Assembly (NCBI GenBank): GCA_007996965.1
Contig: BIMP01000001.1
Location: 1,488,001 to 1,552,000 of the forward strand
Origin: a cyanobiont of Ornithocercus magnificus
GTDB taxonomy: Bacteria > Cyanobacteriota > Cyanobacteriia > PCC-6307 > Cyanobiaceae
DNA length: 64,000 bases
Direction: 5' to 3'
Shown: piece by piece, positions 18,160 to 27,830 of the stretch
How the letters are laid out: each line of letters starts with the position of its first letter
Numbering within the stretch: position 1 is the stretch's first letter
Translations under genes and position numbers: made by a program
Notes under the pieces: generated by a model
The model's database searches: none
What the model was told of the DNA's origin: nothing
The model's input: the letters and a program-made list of their open reading frames with translations, nothing else

Positions 18160-19296
18160 CTAGCCATGGTCCGGCGACGGTCGCAGATTGCCACGAGAAG
18201 CCTTACCGCTTTTGCCGTTGCGTCCTGATGCCTCACCCTCTCTACGAGCAAATACCATTCGGCCTGTAGAAGTCTGCAGTGCTCCCGTAACCACTACAAC
18301 CAGACGTTGGCCTATTGCCTCGTAAGCACTTTCCACTACTACCATCGTGCCGTCGTCAAGGTAACCTACCCCTTGGGCTGCTTCCTTGCCCTCTCGCACA
18401 ATCTTGAGATTTAGAACGTCGCCCGGTTGTACGTCCGGCCTCAGGGCAATGACCAACTCGCTTAGACTCATTACCTTTAGTTCTTGAACTTGTGCTACCT
18501 GCGCGAGGTTATAATCTGCCGTTAGCAGAGTACCACCAGTGTCAGCAGTGAGCTTTAGAAGCTTGTCATCAGTGCCATCACCATCATAGCGTGTGCTATT
18601 TAACACTAGCCTGCGTCCATAAATCTCACGTAAGGAGGTAAGCAACTTTAGACCACGTCGTCCACGGGATCGTTTACCTGGGTTAGTGGAATCTGCCAGC
18701 TGCTGCATCTCGTTAATGACGCTTTGTGCCACAATCACTTGTCCTTCAAGTAAACCGCAGCTGAGCAAGGCCTTTATTCTGCCGTCAATAATGACACTGG
18801 TGTCGAGAATCTTGGCAGTTGCCGGTTGCAATACACCATCAGCAATCAACAGTGCCTCAGTACTATTCGGATTAAACAGACGTAGCAGAGTGCGACCATG
18901 CACTTCAGCAAGATTAGAGCCAAGTACACCGAAAAAGACGTTACTGAGTACAGCAATCAGCAGCTTCACCAAAGACAGACCTCCCGCCAGTGGCAGCAGT
19001 AGTATTGGAGCGAGCAAGAGATTCGCAACTAACAAGCCGAGGATCAGACCTAATGCACGGCTGATCAGCAGATCGGTGGGCATGGTGCGCACCTGCTGCG
19101 TTAATCGTTGTCGCAGTCTCTGGAACACCAGACCCGCTATCAGGCTGAAGAAGGAGCCGAATCCGGTAAGCACCCAGCGCAGGCCACCAACATTCGTGAC
19201 TTGCTCCAGTAACTGTTCTGGAAGTAAGTGCACCCCCATCCAGCCAGTGGCTGCGCCAGAAAGCAGGAACAGCAGCAGGATGATCGGATTTACCAT
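18160..19296 (-). CDS. PIN-TRAM domain membrane protein (YacL-like)
   Basis: 378-aa protein with four hydrophobic helices at the N-terminus (NPIILLLFLLSGAATGW through LLIAVLSNVFFG), then a PIN nuclease-like domain beginning ILDTSVIIDGRI and including TDDKLLKLTADTG and LLTADYNLAQVA (acidic residues of the active site), and a C-terminal TRAM domain (GKEAAQGVGYLDDGTMVVVE). PIN-TRAM proteins of this layout are widespread in cyanobacteria and Firmicutes and are thought to act on RNA. ATG 19296 is chosen because family members begin just before the first helix and upstream codons would overlap the divergent hemW region. Confidence 0.9.
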   Translation of the reverse strand: MVNPIILLLFLLSGAATGWMGVHLLPEQLLEQVTNVGGLRWVLTGFGSFFSLIAGLVFQRLRQRLTQQVRTMPTDLLISRALGLILGLLVANLLLAPILLLPLAGGLSLVKLLIAVLSNVFFGVLGSNLAEVHGRTLLRLFNPNSTEALLIADGVLQPATAKILDTSVIIDGRIKALLSCGLLEGQVIVAQSVINEMQQLADSTNPGKRSRGRRGLKLLTSLREIYGRRLVLNSTRYDGDGTDDKLLKLTADTGGTLLTADYNLAQVAQVQELKVMSLSELVIALRPDVQPGDVLNLKIVREGKEAAQGVGYLDDGTMVVVESAYEAIGQRLVVVVTGALQTSTGRMVFARREGEASGRNGKSGKASRGNLRPSPDHG

Positions 19297-19363
19297 AGGT
19301 TTGGTCGCGGCAGTAGCTCCAGTCGATTGCAAGCAGCATGACCCATCTTGGGCGACCTGACCC

Positions 19364-20659
19364 ATGCGACTGCCGCCTCGGAGTGCGTATCTGCACATCC
19401 CCTTCTGCTACCGCCGCTGCCACTACTGCGATTTCGCAATTGTTCCACTTGGCAACAGTGCCGGCAGAACCACTGGTACTGGACAGACCTTAATTAATTC
19501 TTACTTAAAGTTATTACACTGGGAAATTGCGCTGACACCTAGCGGACCTCCACTGGCAACGGTCTATATTGGGGGCGGTACCCCCTCTTTACTAACCGCT
19601 AGCCAGATTAGAGAGCTTCTTGACGCTCTGAGTCAGCACTACGGCCTATTGCCAGGAGCTGAAATAACCTTAGAGATGGACCCTGCTAGTTTTGGGCAGG
19701 TCGATCTCAAGGCTATTCTTGCAACCGGCGTCAATCGTATAAGTCTCGGCGGTCAAAGCTTCGATGATGCAGTACTTAAGAGTCTTGGACGGCGGCATTG
19801 CAGACAGGACTTGTTAGACTCATGCAATTGGTTAGATTTAACATATCGTCAGGGCCAGCTAGTTAGCTGGAATCTTGACCTTATCCACAGCCTCCCAGGA
19901 CAAACCCACTCTAGCTGGCTGGGCCAACTTATACAAGCTGTAGCCAGTAGCGCTCCGCATCTGTCAATTTACGAGCTATCGGTAGAGCCAGGCACTGTAT
20001 TTTATCGTCGCTGGCAGCACGGCAAGCTAGCACTACCTGACGAGGATGTTACCAGCCAATTCACACAGGCCACTAATAATGTACTTAATAAAGCTGGCTA
20101 TTCCCGTTACGAGATTTCTAGTTATGCTTGGCCTGGTCATGCGTCTCGTCACAATCGGACTTATTGGAGCCACTCTGGTTGGTGGGCTTTTGGACTTGGT
20201 GCTACGAGTGCACCTTGGGGAGAGCGACTAGCCCGGCCTCGAACTCTTGAAGCCTACCGCCACTGGCTAATAACTATGGACCGGCAAGGAGTCCATCACT
20301 CTCTACTTGCACAGCTTGCGAGACCAGCAACGCTCGATGACATCTTGTTAGTAGGCCTAAGACGACGCGAGGGTGTGGACGCCGATCATGAAGCAAAACG
20401 CTGTGGTTGGTCAGCTGCACTTCGGGAAGAATATCTCCCGGATCTTAAACGCCGCTGGAGCAAATTCTTGGAATACGGCTGGCTAGAGCAACGAGGCAGA
20501 CGCTGGCGGCTAACTGACCCAGAAGGTATGGGTCTTAGCAACCAGGTACTAGTGGAGGTGATTCTTTGGTGGGATTCGCTACCGGCTTGTGTTGCTGCGC
20601 TACCCAACCCTGAAGGGCTTCGATGCACAACTGACGGCCAGAAATCAGGGCTGGACTGA
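19364..20659 (+). CDS. hemW: HemW-like radical SAM protein
   Basis: Radical SAM protein of the oxygen-independent coproporphyrinogen oxidase family. HPF-type start AYLHIPFCYRRCHYCDF gives the CxxxCxxC cluster motif at about 15-22, then VYIGGGTPSLL, ITLEMDPASF and GVNRISLGGQSFDD. The 431 aa and the lack of the extra N-terminal domain of HemN favour HemW, a heme chaperone, rather than true HemN. Its last 40 or so codons (after ILWWDS) look like run-on sequence and overlap the 3' end of panB by 125 bases on the other strand, as if the original stop was lost. Confidence 0.9.
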   Translation: MRLPPRSAYLHIPFCYRRCHYCDFAIVPLGNSAGRTTGTGQTLINSYLKLLHWEIALTPSGPPLATVYIGGGTPSLLTASQIRELLDALSQHYGLLPGAEITLEMDPASFGQVDLKAILATGVNRISLGGQSFDDAVLKSLGRRHCRQDLLDSCNWLDLTYRQGQLVSWNLDLIHSLPGQTHSSWLGQLIQAVASSAPHLSIYELSVEPGTVFYRRWQHGKLALPDEDVTSQFTQATNNVLNKAGYSRYEISSYAWPGHASRHNRTYWSHSGWWAFGLGATSAPWGERLARPRTLEAYRHWLITMDRQGVHHSLLAQLARPATLDDILLVGLRRREGVDADHEAKRCGWSAALREEYLPDLKRRWSKFLEYGWLEQRGRRWRLTDPEGMGLSNQVLVEVILWWDSLPACVAALPNPEGLRCTTDGQKSGLD

Positions 20660-21353
20660 AGGGTGGTTGCCGGGATGTTAACCCAATTAGATCGGCTGTA
20701 ACCCGTACCTGGCCATCACAGTTTTCTCCGGCCCCGATACCTATTAGCGGCACATTCAATAGTCTGCGTAAGCTACCGGGTAAATCGTCAGGTACATGCT
20801 CGAGTACAATGGCAAAACAACCGGCCATCTCGAGTTCTGTGGCCTGACGCTCTAGGCGTTTACGGCTATGGCTGCTACTAGCCTGTTTTCGGTAGCCAAG
20901 CTGGTGTACTGACTGGGGCGTAAGACCAAGATGGCCCATTACTGGGATCCCCATTCGGACTAGACGATCAATTACGCAAAGTACCTCGGGTTCAGCTCCC
21001 TCAAGTTTTACTGCTGCTGCATCTGATTCCTTTAGCAAACGGCCAGCAGCAGCAACAGCGTCATCTTGACCGCACTGATAGCTAAGAAAAGGTAGATCAG
21101 CGATCACAAATGGACGGCACGCTGTAGGGCCATGTAAGCCCCGGCAGACTGCCTGGGTATGCCACAGCATCTGTTCTAGGGTAACCGGCAAAGTTGTGGC
21201 GTAACCAAGTGCAACCATTGCTAAGGAGTCACCGACTAGGACAGCGTCAACACCAGCAGCTTCCACCAAAGCAGCCGATAAACTATCCCAGGCTGTAAGG
21301 ATGGTGATCTGGTGGCCATTTCGCTTGCAGCTGACTAGGTCTCCCGGACGCAT
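20535..21353 (-). CDS. panB: 3-methyl-2-oxobutanoate hydroxymethyltransferase
   Basis: First committed enzyme of pantothenate synthesis, adding a hydroxymethyl group to 2-oxoisovalerate. The TIM-barrel motifs are clear: ITILTAWDSLSAALVEAAG, VDAVLVGDSLAMVALGY (metal-binding Asp), DLPFLSYQCG, AVKLEGAE, GIPVMGHLGLTPQS and IGIGAGENCDGQV. ATG 21353 (MRPGDLVSCK) is the normal family start; a further-upstream frame to 21422 would run into the SRP RNA gene. The 3' part overlaps hemW tail to tail. Confidence 0.95.
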   Translation of the reverse strand: MRPGDLVSCKRNGHQITILTAWDSLSAALVEAAGVDAVLVGDSLAMVALGYATTLPVTLEQMLWHTQAVCRGLHGPTACRPFVIADLPFLSYQCGQDDAVAAAGRLLKESDAAAVKLEGAEPEVLCVIDRLVRMGIPVMGHLGLTPQSVHQLGYRKQASSSHSRKRLERQATELEMAGCFAIVLEHVPDDLPGSLRRLLNVPLIGIGAGENCDGQVRVTADLIGLTSRQPPFSPALISGRQLCIEALQGWVAQQHKPVANPTKESPPLVPGC

Positions 21354-21392
21354 GAATCTCCCGGGCCAAAGCCCCACAGTTGCTAACATTAC

Positions 21393-21496
21393 AGGTGACT
21401 CGGATCCACGCGGTTCCAACACCTAAATCTGGTCAGGACCGGAAGGGAGCAGCCACATGGGATGCTTGGAGCAGGCGTGGAGTCCGGGTCACCCTA
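21393..21496 (+). ncRNA. ffs: signal recognition particle RNA (4.5S type)
   Basis: Contains the highly conserved apical core GGTCAGGACCGGAAGGGAGCA followed by GCC. The outer arms pair well: GTGACTCGGATCCACGC near 21396-21412 matches GCGTGGAGTCCGGGTCAC near 21474-21491 with few mismatches. This gives an about 100-nt hairpin RNA, the usual bacterial small form that works with Ffh in membrane targeting. It lies between panB and ftsZ, both on the opposite strand. Confidence 0.9.
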
Positions 21497-21530
21497 ACTA
21501 TCTAACAACTAACCAGTTTGCTTCCTCATT

Positions 21531-22700
21531 TCAGTTGTCCTCCCGCCGCAATTGACGCTGGCGTAAAAAATCAGGGATTTTCGCCCCGCCACCATCAGCA
21601 CCTGGGGAGCTCCCTGCGGATTTGGTCTGGGGAATCAAACGGTTAACCGGACGCTCGGCTCGGTAGGATTGGTTGCTTTCGAAGCCTGTTGCAATAACCG
21701 TAGCGTGAATTTCCCCTTCGAGTGCATCGTCGACCACAGCGCCAACAATAATATTAGCCTCCGGATCTACCACATTATAGATGACCTCTGAAGCGGAAGT
21801 CATGTCATCAAGAGTCATGTCACGACCGCCGCTGATGTTGATAACGCAACCTTTAGCTCCATCAATCTGATCAGCTTCGAGTAGGGGACTGCTAATTGCT
21901 GCCTGAGCTGCTTCCACTGCCCGAGAACGGCCCGAACCAACGCCAATACCGAGTAGTGCTGAGCCAGCTTCGGTCATTACCGAGCGCACATCTGCGAAAT
22001 CGACGTTAACTAGGCCAGGACATGTGATGATATCGCTGATGCCTTTGACTCCCATCCTCAGTATGTCGTCAGCACTACGAAACGCTTCTTGAAGAGGAGC
22101 TCCAGCGATAGCATTGCGTAGACGATCATTCGGAATTACGATCAGTGTGTCGACATGCTCGACCAAGCGAGCGATTCCTTCATCAGCTTGGCGCATGCGA
22201 CGACGTCCTTCGAAGCCAAAGGGCTTGGTAACAATTCCTACAGTTAGTGCTCCGCTCTCTTTTGCCACTTCTGCCACCACTGGCGCGGCTCCGGTTCCTG
22301 TGCCACCTCCCATTCCTGCAGCAATGAACACAAGATCGGCTCCTTGGAGAGCTTGCTGCAGATCGGCACGCGATTCTTCGGCAGCCTTTTGGCCAATGCT
22401 AGGGTTGCCGCCCGCCCCAAGACCACGAGTCAAGGTTTGGCCTAACTGAAGCCGGTGCTGAGCGGCAGACTGCAGCAATGCCTGAGCATCAGTATTTAAA
22501 ACACGGTAAGCAACACCATCCAGATCGCTCATGATCATGCGATTGACTGCATTGCTGCCACCACCGCCAACGCCAATAACCTCTATGTGTGCCGCTTGAC
22601 TAGGAAGGATTCCATCAGCTTCCGTGATGTGTGCTGCCTGACCGGGAAAAACTCCGTCAGCTTCCGTGGAGCTGGTCGTGTTGTCGCTTACCATCTCCAT
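21531..22700 (-). CDS. ftsZ: cell division GTPase FtsZ
   Basis: Tubulin-like GTPase that forms the division ring. The GTP-binding loop is [18 protein letters not shown], preceded by [17 protein letters not shown]; the T7 loop is [11 protein letters not shown]; the C-terminal peptide [10 protein letters not shown], which binds membrane partners, is intact. It is unusual in having an N-terminal tandem duplication: residues 12-25 ([14 protein letters not shown]) and 26-39 ([14 protein letters not shown]), just before the GTPase core. It is downstream of ftsQ by 105 bases in the miaB-ddl-ftsQ-ftsZ string. Confidence 0.97.
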   Translation of the reverse strand: MEMVSDNTTSSTEADGVFPGQAAHITEADGILPSQAAHIEVIGVGGGGSNAVNRMIMSDLDGVAYRVLNTDAQALLQSAAQHRLQLGQTLTRGLGAGGNPSIGQKAAEESRADLQQALQGADLVFIAAGMGGGTGTGAAPVVAEVAKESGALTVGIVTKPFGFEGRRRMRQADEGIARLVEHVDTLIVIPNDRLRNAIAGAPLQEAFRSADDILRMGVKGISDIITCPGLVNVDFADVRSVMTEAGSALLGIGVGSGRSRAVEAAQAAISSPLLEADQIDGAKGCVINISGGRDMTLDDMTSASEVIYNVVDPEANIIVGAVVDDALEGEIHATVIATGFESNQSYRAERPVNRLIPQTKSAGSSPGADGGGAKIPDFLRQRQLRREDN

Positions 22701-22805
22701 GTCAGTGGTCAGACCATTCGGGCTTGGTGCATTATGTCCTCGCAGGCGCTCGACAACAGGGTCCCGTTCAAGCTCCTCATCTAGTCAGTTTTGTGCAATC
22801 CAGCA

Positions 22806-23666
22806 TCAGGGTTTGCTGTTTGCAGTCACTTTTACCAGGCTCTTGGCCTGGCTGATCTGCAGTTCTGGTTCACTTGGATTGCTGAGATCAAGAGCTTCCG
22901 TAAACTCTCCGCGCCAGTGGTCTGGCAAAGCCTCCCCAATCTGCCGGACCGCCTCGAGCTGCTGCTCAAGGCGACTAGAGTCTTGTCCGAGATGAACCAA
23001 TCCCAAACCTTCAACTATCAAACTGACGCTGCCATCAGGCTGTACTAGGATTTGACGTAGCGCCGTGCCTAGGTCATTGCGCTGATCCAACATTTTGGCA
23101 ATCCGGTTGCGTTGTCTTGTCTGCCACCCTTGAACAACTAACTTACTTAATGGCTGCTTACTACGATGAACAATATGCAGTGGTATCCAATGTCCTGCAT
23201 GGTCAATTAAGCCATGTTCTTTACCATAATTGCCTATACGCGTTGCCATGGCTACAGGCCGCCTTTCCCTGAGGTGGATTTTCAAGCTGCAGGGTAGTAG
23301 GTAACGATCTACACTAGCACTAACAATTGGTAGATTATGGATAAGCTGTTGCTCTATCTGCTGGGGATTGAGATCAAGCAACTGTTGTGGAAAACGCAGT
23401 CCTGCTGTTTGAAAAATGGTTTCAGCTGATAGATTGACATTGCCCTTGATGCAGATCTGTGATGGGCTGCGCAGTGTCCACCCCAACCTTAGCAGCAAAA
23501 AGCCCAGCCCAGTAGTGAACCCTAGAAGAGTTATGATCCGCCAAAGTTGGACTAGTTGTTCCTGCTGATAACGCTGACACAGGCGGCGGCGGCGTTCGAC
23601 CCTCAGTAGGGCAATATTACCATCTGGCGTTCTTGATGACCTAGATGGTAGCTGTTTAGAGATCAC
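22806..23666 (-). CDS. ftsQ: cell division protein FtsQ
   Basis: Bitopic division protein linking FtsZ-ring assembly to wall synthesis. A basic N-terminal tail (VERRRRLCQRY) is followed by one membrane helix (WRIITLLGFTTGLGFLLLRLG), then a POTRA domain starting SPSQICIKGNVNLSAETIF and the FtsQ beta domain (RRPVAMATRIG... HGLIDHAGHWIPL). GTG 23666 is likely the start: it overlaps the upstream gene by 11 bases and gives a normal tail length, while a longer ATG frame to 23753 lies wholly inside the upstream gene. Confidence 0.9.
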   Translation of the reverse strand: MISKQLPSRSSRTPDGNIALLRVERRRRLCQRYQQEQLVQLWRIITLLGFTTGLGFLLLRLGWTLRSPSQICIKGNVNLSAETIFQTAGLRFPQQLLDLNPQQIEQQLIHNLPIVSASVDRYLLPCSLKIHLRERRPVAMATRIGNYGKEHGLIDHAGHWIPLHIVHRSKQPLSKLVVQGWQTRQRNRIAKMLDQRNDLGTALRQILVQPDGSVSLIVEGLGLVHLGQDSSRLEQQLEAVRQIGEALPDHWRGEFTEALDLSNPSEPELQISQAKSLVKVTANSKP

Positions 23667-24066
23667 AGCGTGCTTTAGCCATGAGCTGCTCCATCCAGCG
23701 ACGTGCTTGTTCAGCATCAGCAAAAGGCACTTCCATTTCCTGTCCTTCGCCAATGAGGCGTAGGCGACAGCGTCCTTGGGACTCAGGTACCAACGGGGCC
23801 TCTCCCGATGTCAAAGCCATTAATTCCACAAGCTCAAGCCTACTGATTTCAAATGTTCCCTTCTCTTGGAAGTGGCCAGCCTCAAAGCCACACCAATGAA
23901 GCCAACCATCTTTCAAGCGGGCTGCGCCACAACCATCGAGTTTGGCTAGCTCGGAACTTACTGCCCACTCGCGGAAGAGAGTTTGCCGGCGGCGCTCTAG
24001 CCAACCGAGTGCTACTAGCAGCACGAAGAATAGAAGTAGAGGAAACCAGAGCAGACCTTGCGTCAT
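23656..24066 (-). CDS. conserved small membrane protein between ddl and ftsQ
   Basis: 136-aa protein with one N-terminal membrane helix (LLWFPLLLFFVLLVALGWL) and a cytoplasmic domain with regular beta pattern (KLDGCGAARLKDGWLHWCG, CRLRLIGEGQEMEV) ending in the helix ADAEQARRWMEQLMA. I know no function. It overlaps ddl by four bases (ATGA) and ftsQ by 11, so it is translationally coupled within the division and wall gene string, which suggests an envelope-related role. Confidence 0.85.
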   Translation of the reverse strand: MTQGLLWFPLLLFFVLLVALGWLERRRQTLFREWAVSSELAKLDGCGAARLKDGWLHWCGFEAGHFQEKGTFEISRLELVELMALTSGEAPLVPESQGRCRLRLIGEGQEMEVPFADAEQARRWMEQLMAKARCDL

Positions 24067-25244
24067 CGGAAGGATTCGTTTACTTCCTCTAAAGACTGAC
24101 TATATCTTGATTCCTTTGCTGTGTCTACTAGTCTGGCCACTAGTTGATCAGTTTCTAGACCAGAAGCGCGCCATAACATAGGATACATACTTCTTGCAGT
24201 AAATCCTGGCAATGTATTTATCTCATTAATCCACAATGAGTTGGATTGATCCTCATAGAAGAAATCAACTCGGGCCACGCTATAAACTGTCACTGCTTGG
24301 CAAGCCTTGAGGGCCATTGCCTGCACTTGTTGGCTTACTGCAGATGTTATAGGGGCCGGGATCAATATTTGGCTGAGCTCTTCTGAATATTTGGTCTTGT
24401 AGTCATACCAGTCAGCGTTAAAGCGAACTTCACCAACTACAGAAGTTTGCAAGTTAGAGCGTTGCCCTAACACAGCACACTCAAGCTCTCGAGCTTGGAT
24501 ACCTTTCTCTACAACAACTCTCGAGCTGAGTGCCGCAGCACTGTACAAGCCAGATAGTAGATCTTTCCGACTCCATACTTTACTAATGCCAATGGAAGAA
24601 CCAAGATTAGATGGCTTAACAAAGCAGGGATAGCCTAGCTCATCCTCAAGATGATTTAGGAGAACTGGACATCGTGTAGGGTCCTCAAATTCCATAACAT
24701 CCAAGCCAATGTAGGGTAGTTGAGGCAATCCCGACACTGCAAAGACTGCTTTCATCGCCAGCTTATCCATGCTGAGAGCTGAACCCAGCACATCTGAGCC
24801 TACGAAGGGACGCTGCATCAGCGTGAATAAACCCTGAATAGTGCCATCCTCACCGTTAGGGCCATGTAATACAGGAAACCAGACATCAACCTCATCTCCA
24901 CCCTCCGGTAACTCAACAAAGCCTTGTCTTGATAAAGGCTGTGGTAGGTCTTTGATCTTGGGGGTTAGGCCTCTTTCCAAAACTGAGCGGGCCACAGAGT
25001 CTGGCCACCAGCGGCCATTGTAGTCTATATAAAAGCAGCGGGGGCTGAATCGTTCCGCATTTGCACCATAGGCAAGTGCGTTGAGGACTGTATGTGCAGA
25101 GCGAATCGAGACAAAGTGCTCTCTGGATTTACCACCAAATACCACACCTACACAGAGGGGTGAACAAGCCTTGAGGCTTCCAACATGATAGTCTTGCTGC
25201 AAGGTATTAGCATTAACTGTCAGGTTAGGATAATACTGTTCCAC
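24063..25244 (-). CDS. ddl: D-alanine--D-alanine ligase
   Basis: ATP-grasp enzyme making the D-Ala-D-Ala dipeptide for peptidoglycan. Recognised by [15 protein letters not shown] at the start, [13 protein letters not shown] (substrate region), the glycine-rich [13 protein letters not shown], and the C-terminal metal-binding [11 protein letters not shown]. The 393 aa include an N-terminal extension of about 30 residues; GTG 25244 overlaps the end of miaB by 20 bases, and no closer start is obvious. The 3' end overlaps the next gene by four bases. Confidence 0.95.
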   Translation of the reverse strand: MEQYYPNLTVNANTLQQDYHVGSLKACSPLCVGVVFGGKSREHFVSIRSAHTVLNALAYGANAERFSPRCFYIDYNGRWWPDSVARSVLERGLTPKIKDLPQPLSRQGFVELPEGGDEVDVWFPVLHGPNGEDGTIQGLFTLMQRPFVGSDVLGSALSMDKLAMKAVFAVSGLPQLPYIGLDVMEFEDPTRCPVLLNHLEDELGYPCFVKPSNLGSSIGISKVWSRKDLLSGLYSAAALSSRVVVEKGIQARELECAVLGQRSNLQTSVVGEVRFNADWYDYKTKYSEELSQILIPAPITSAVSQQVQAMALKACQAVTVYSVARVDFFYEDQSNSLWINEINTLPGFTARSMYPMLWRASGLETDQLVARLVDTAKESRYSQSLEEVNESFR

Positions 25245-26595
25245 TTAAGGAAAAGGATCGAGCCTCCTCAATACGAACACTAACTAATTCCCCTGGTTTA
25301 CAAAGCTTGCTATTCAGGGAGACCGCTGGAAAAAAGGTTAGGCGATTAGTACGTGTTCTTCCCATTAGTTGAGCTGGGTTTCGTAGATTTACTCCCTCAA
25401 CTAGTACTTCCTCAATACGCCCAACATAGCGGCTGTTACGAGCCCTAGCAGTCCGTTCGACAATATCGTTGAGCTCTCGTAACCGCTCGACTTTAACTTT
25501 GTCTTCTATCTGATTCGGCCAAGTAGCTGCCGGCGTATTTGGTCGTGGTGAATAGGCTGCAGTATTTACTTGATCAAATCCAAGGTTCTCTACTAGGGCA
25601 AGTGTGCGACGGAACTGAGAGTCAGTCTCACCTGGAAAAGCAACAATTGCATCAGCACTAAGGGCAGCATCTGGTATGCGGTCTCGAATATTTTCAATGA
25701 TATGCTGGTAGCGCTCTACTGTATAGCCACGGGCCATGGCGCGTAGCACATCGTTATCACCGCTCTGGAAAGGAATGTGGAAGTGCTCACATACCTTGGG
25801 AAGATCAGCACAGGCAGCTATTAGTCGTTTAGTAAAGTAACGTGGGTGGCTAGTAGCGAAGCGAATTCTCCGAATTTTATCTACATTGTGCACGTAATAC
25901 AGGAGATCGGTAAGAGTGTGCCGGCGTTGTCCCTCTACCGTAAACTCTGGCAGGTCTCGGCCATAAGCATCAATGTTTTGCCCTAGAAGGGTCACTTCTC
26001 GGTAACCACTTGCTGCCAAGCTTTCCATCTCGAGCCGGATTGCTTCTGGAGAACGAGATTGCTCATGGCCGCGTACGGATGGCACGACGCAGTAAGTGCA
26101 ACGCTCATTACAACCGTAAATAACATTGACCCAAGCAGTGATTTGACTATCTCGTCTCGGAGTGGCTATGTCTTCAAGAATGAAGTGCTCTTCGGTAGCT
26201 ACTACTTGCTGCCCGCTTTCTACCTGAGTTAATAGTGTTTCTAGACGATTAGCATGTTGTGGTCCCATTACCAAATCGAGCTCAGGCACTCGCCTAAGCA
26301 AAGTTTCACCCTCCTGTTGCGCTACACACCCAGCTATGACTAAAGTTAGATAAGGGTTAGACCTTTTCCGCTGTACCTGGCGGCCTAAGTAACTGTAAAC
26401 CTTCTGCTCAGCATTATTTCTAATAGTACAGGTATTATATAAGACAAGATCAGCTTCTAGCTCAACTTGTGCTTTCTGGTAACCCATTGACTCGAGTATG
26501 CCAGCCATGCGCTCTGAATCCGCCTTGTTCATCTGACAGCCAAAGGTGGTGATCCAGTAAGTACCCCGATTGAGGTTGCTGGAAGCTATGGACAA
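25225..26595 (-). CDS. miaB: tRNA-2-methylthio-N6-dimethylallyladenosine synthase MiaB
   Basis: Radical SAM methylthiotransferase modifying A37 of tRNAs that read UNN codons. It has the N-terminal UPF0004 domain with cluster Cys residues ([38 protein letters not shown]), the radical SAM motif CNERCTYC at about 163-170, and a C-terminal TRAM domain. The 456 aa are normal. It is the first gene of the leftward miaB-ddl-ftsQ-ftsZ string, after a 0.77-kb spacer that must hold its promoter. Confidence 0.96.
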   Translation of the reverse strand: MSIASSNLNRGTYWITTFGCQMNKADSERMAGILESMGYQKAQVELEADLVLYNTCTIRNNAEQKVYSYLGRQVQRKRSNPYLTLVIAGCVAQQEGETLLRRVPELDLVMGPQHANRLETLLTQVESGQQVVATEEHFILEDIATPRRDSQITAWVNVIYGCNERCTYCVVPSVRGHEQSRSPEAIRLEMESLAASGYREVTLLGQNIDAYGRDLPEFTVEGQRRHTLTDLLYYVHNVDKIRRIRFATSHPRYFTKRLIAACADLPKVCEHFHIPFQSGDNDVLRAMARGYTVERYQHIIENIRDRIPDAALSADAIVAFPGETDSQFRRTLALVENLGFDQVNTAAYSPRPNTPAATWPNQIEDKVKVERLRELNDIVERTARARNSRYVGRIEEVLVEGVNLRNPAQLMGRTRTNRLTFFPAVSLNSKLCKPGELVSVRIEEARSFSLSGTVLS

Positions 26596-27368
26596 AACTG
26601 AAGACTTGGTAGGGCTAGCAATTAATGTAGAAGATGGTTCCTAAAAGCGCTGCGAGTGACGTTGGCTTTCTTAAGTTTTGGTACGTTGCAGAGCTATAGT
26701 CAGCTTTGGTGATCACGTTGTATATGTTGTTTTCTAATGTTTGCTCTATAAGTTTTTACTGCTGGGTCAGCTAATCATAGAGTAACTAATTGGGTGAATC
26801 ACTTCGCGGGCTCTGCATGCTAGTTGGTCACAGGATCTACGTAGTGCAAGGTAGGACATTTGTGGTATTAAGTTCTTGGGGCATTTGATTCTTAGCAATA
26901 TCTCCCTAGATCACAATCTCATTCTATTATCTTCAATAGTGCTAGACTAAAGGTCTAGCAATAGCTGCTGACATTTGGTGATCATTCAGTTTATAGTCAA
27001 CCTTCGTCTATCTGTTTTACTTCTGTGGGCAATTGTCAATTGCCAGAATTGGGCTGGAGCTTGTTAACTGTAGAAACCGGTTATAACCAAGCCTAAATAT
27101 GGCCAGCATTGCTAAGTATTTTCTAAATAAGGTCATTGGCAATAGACTTAAGTGATAGCAAGTTCACAGGTACTATGAATCTTGACAATATCCATAGTGA
27201 CTGAAACTAAGCAGATTTTGGGAATCTAGTGGCTGCAGAGTAGTATATCACCCTACATTAGTCTATCTACTGAAGGGTTTAAGGGGTTAGGACCGCTTTC
27301 AATGTGCATTGAAAACAATGTCCTTTATTTGGCTCAGTAAGATCGGGTCTTGTTAAAGTGCAGATGAG
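26596..27368. other. non-coding stretch between miaB and tRNA-His
   Basis: About 770 bases with stops in all frames. The only visible structure is an exact 17-base palindrome, GGCAATTGTCAATTGCC, at 27028-27044. No gene remnant recognised. Confidence 0.5.
27028..27044. repeat. 17-base perfect palindrome
   Basis: GGCAATTG and CAATTGCC around a single T. It has the form of a dimeric regulator site but is far from any start codon (about 430 bases upstream of miaB). Confidence 0.35.
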
Positions 27369-27442
27369 GGCGAGCGAGGGGATTCGAACCCCCGAATGGC
27401 GGCGCCACAAGCCGCTGCCTTAACCACTTGGCTACGCCCGCC
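27369..27442 (-). tRNA. tRNA-His(GTG)
   Basis: On the minus strand the anticodon arm GCGGC-TTGTGGC-GCCGC gives anticodon GTG. The acceptor GCGGGCG pairs with CGCTCGC (one G-T pair), and the extra 5' G typical of tRNA-His is encoded and faces C73. The T loop is TTCGAAT. CCA is not encoded. Confidence 0.97.
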
Positions 27443-27824
27443 ACATCGGTAGGATTTACCATTTTTATCCTACTAAAAAAACCATCAATCCGCTACTATC
27501 ACGCGAGCTTGGTTTAGAAGTCAATTGCATTGAGCTGAGTTTTTTAGCACTAGAGCTGCAGTGGTGCTACCTCTTTTAAGTACTGATCGACCTTTAGCAA
27601 GTTGTTACAGCATGTTACGCCAGATGGTTTTTCTCCTCTTGACCTGCCCAAAGGACAATCCGGTGTCTGCCGCGGTTAACTACATCATTTGTAGCAAGTC
27701 TACACTAAACTAGAACCATTGTTTTATCCTTGTCATAGAGTTGTGCTGCACTAAGCCATATAAAAACTACTGGTTACTCTGCGACTTCAGAATTTCAAGC
27801 TGCTGCTATAGACCCGATGCTTAA
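27443..27824. other. non-coding spacer
   Basis: About 380 bases between tRNA-His and the amidohydrolase gene. A 7-bp hairpin (GTAGGAT/ATCCTAC, 27448-27472) lies just upstream of the tRNA. Otherwise nothing recognised. Confidence 0.4.
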
Positions 27825-27830
27825 GTGCAA

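Noticed and set aside
18686-19360. 224-codon plus-strand frame
   Set aside because: Opposite the PIN-TRAM gene and rich in Ser, Arg and Pro as expected of an antisense shadow.
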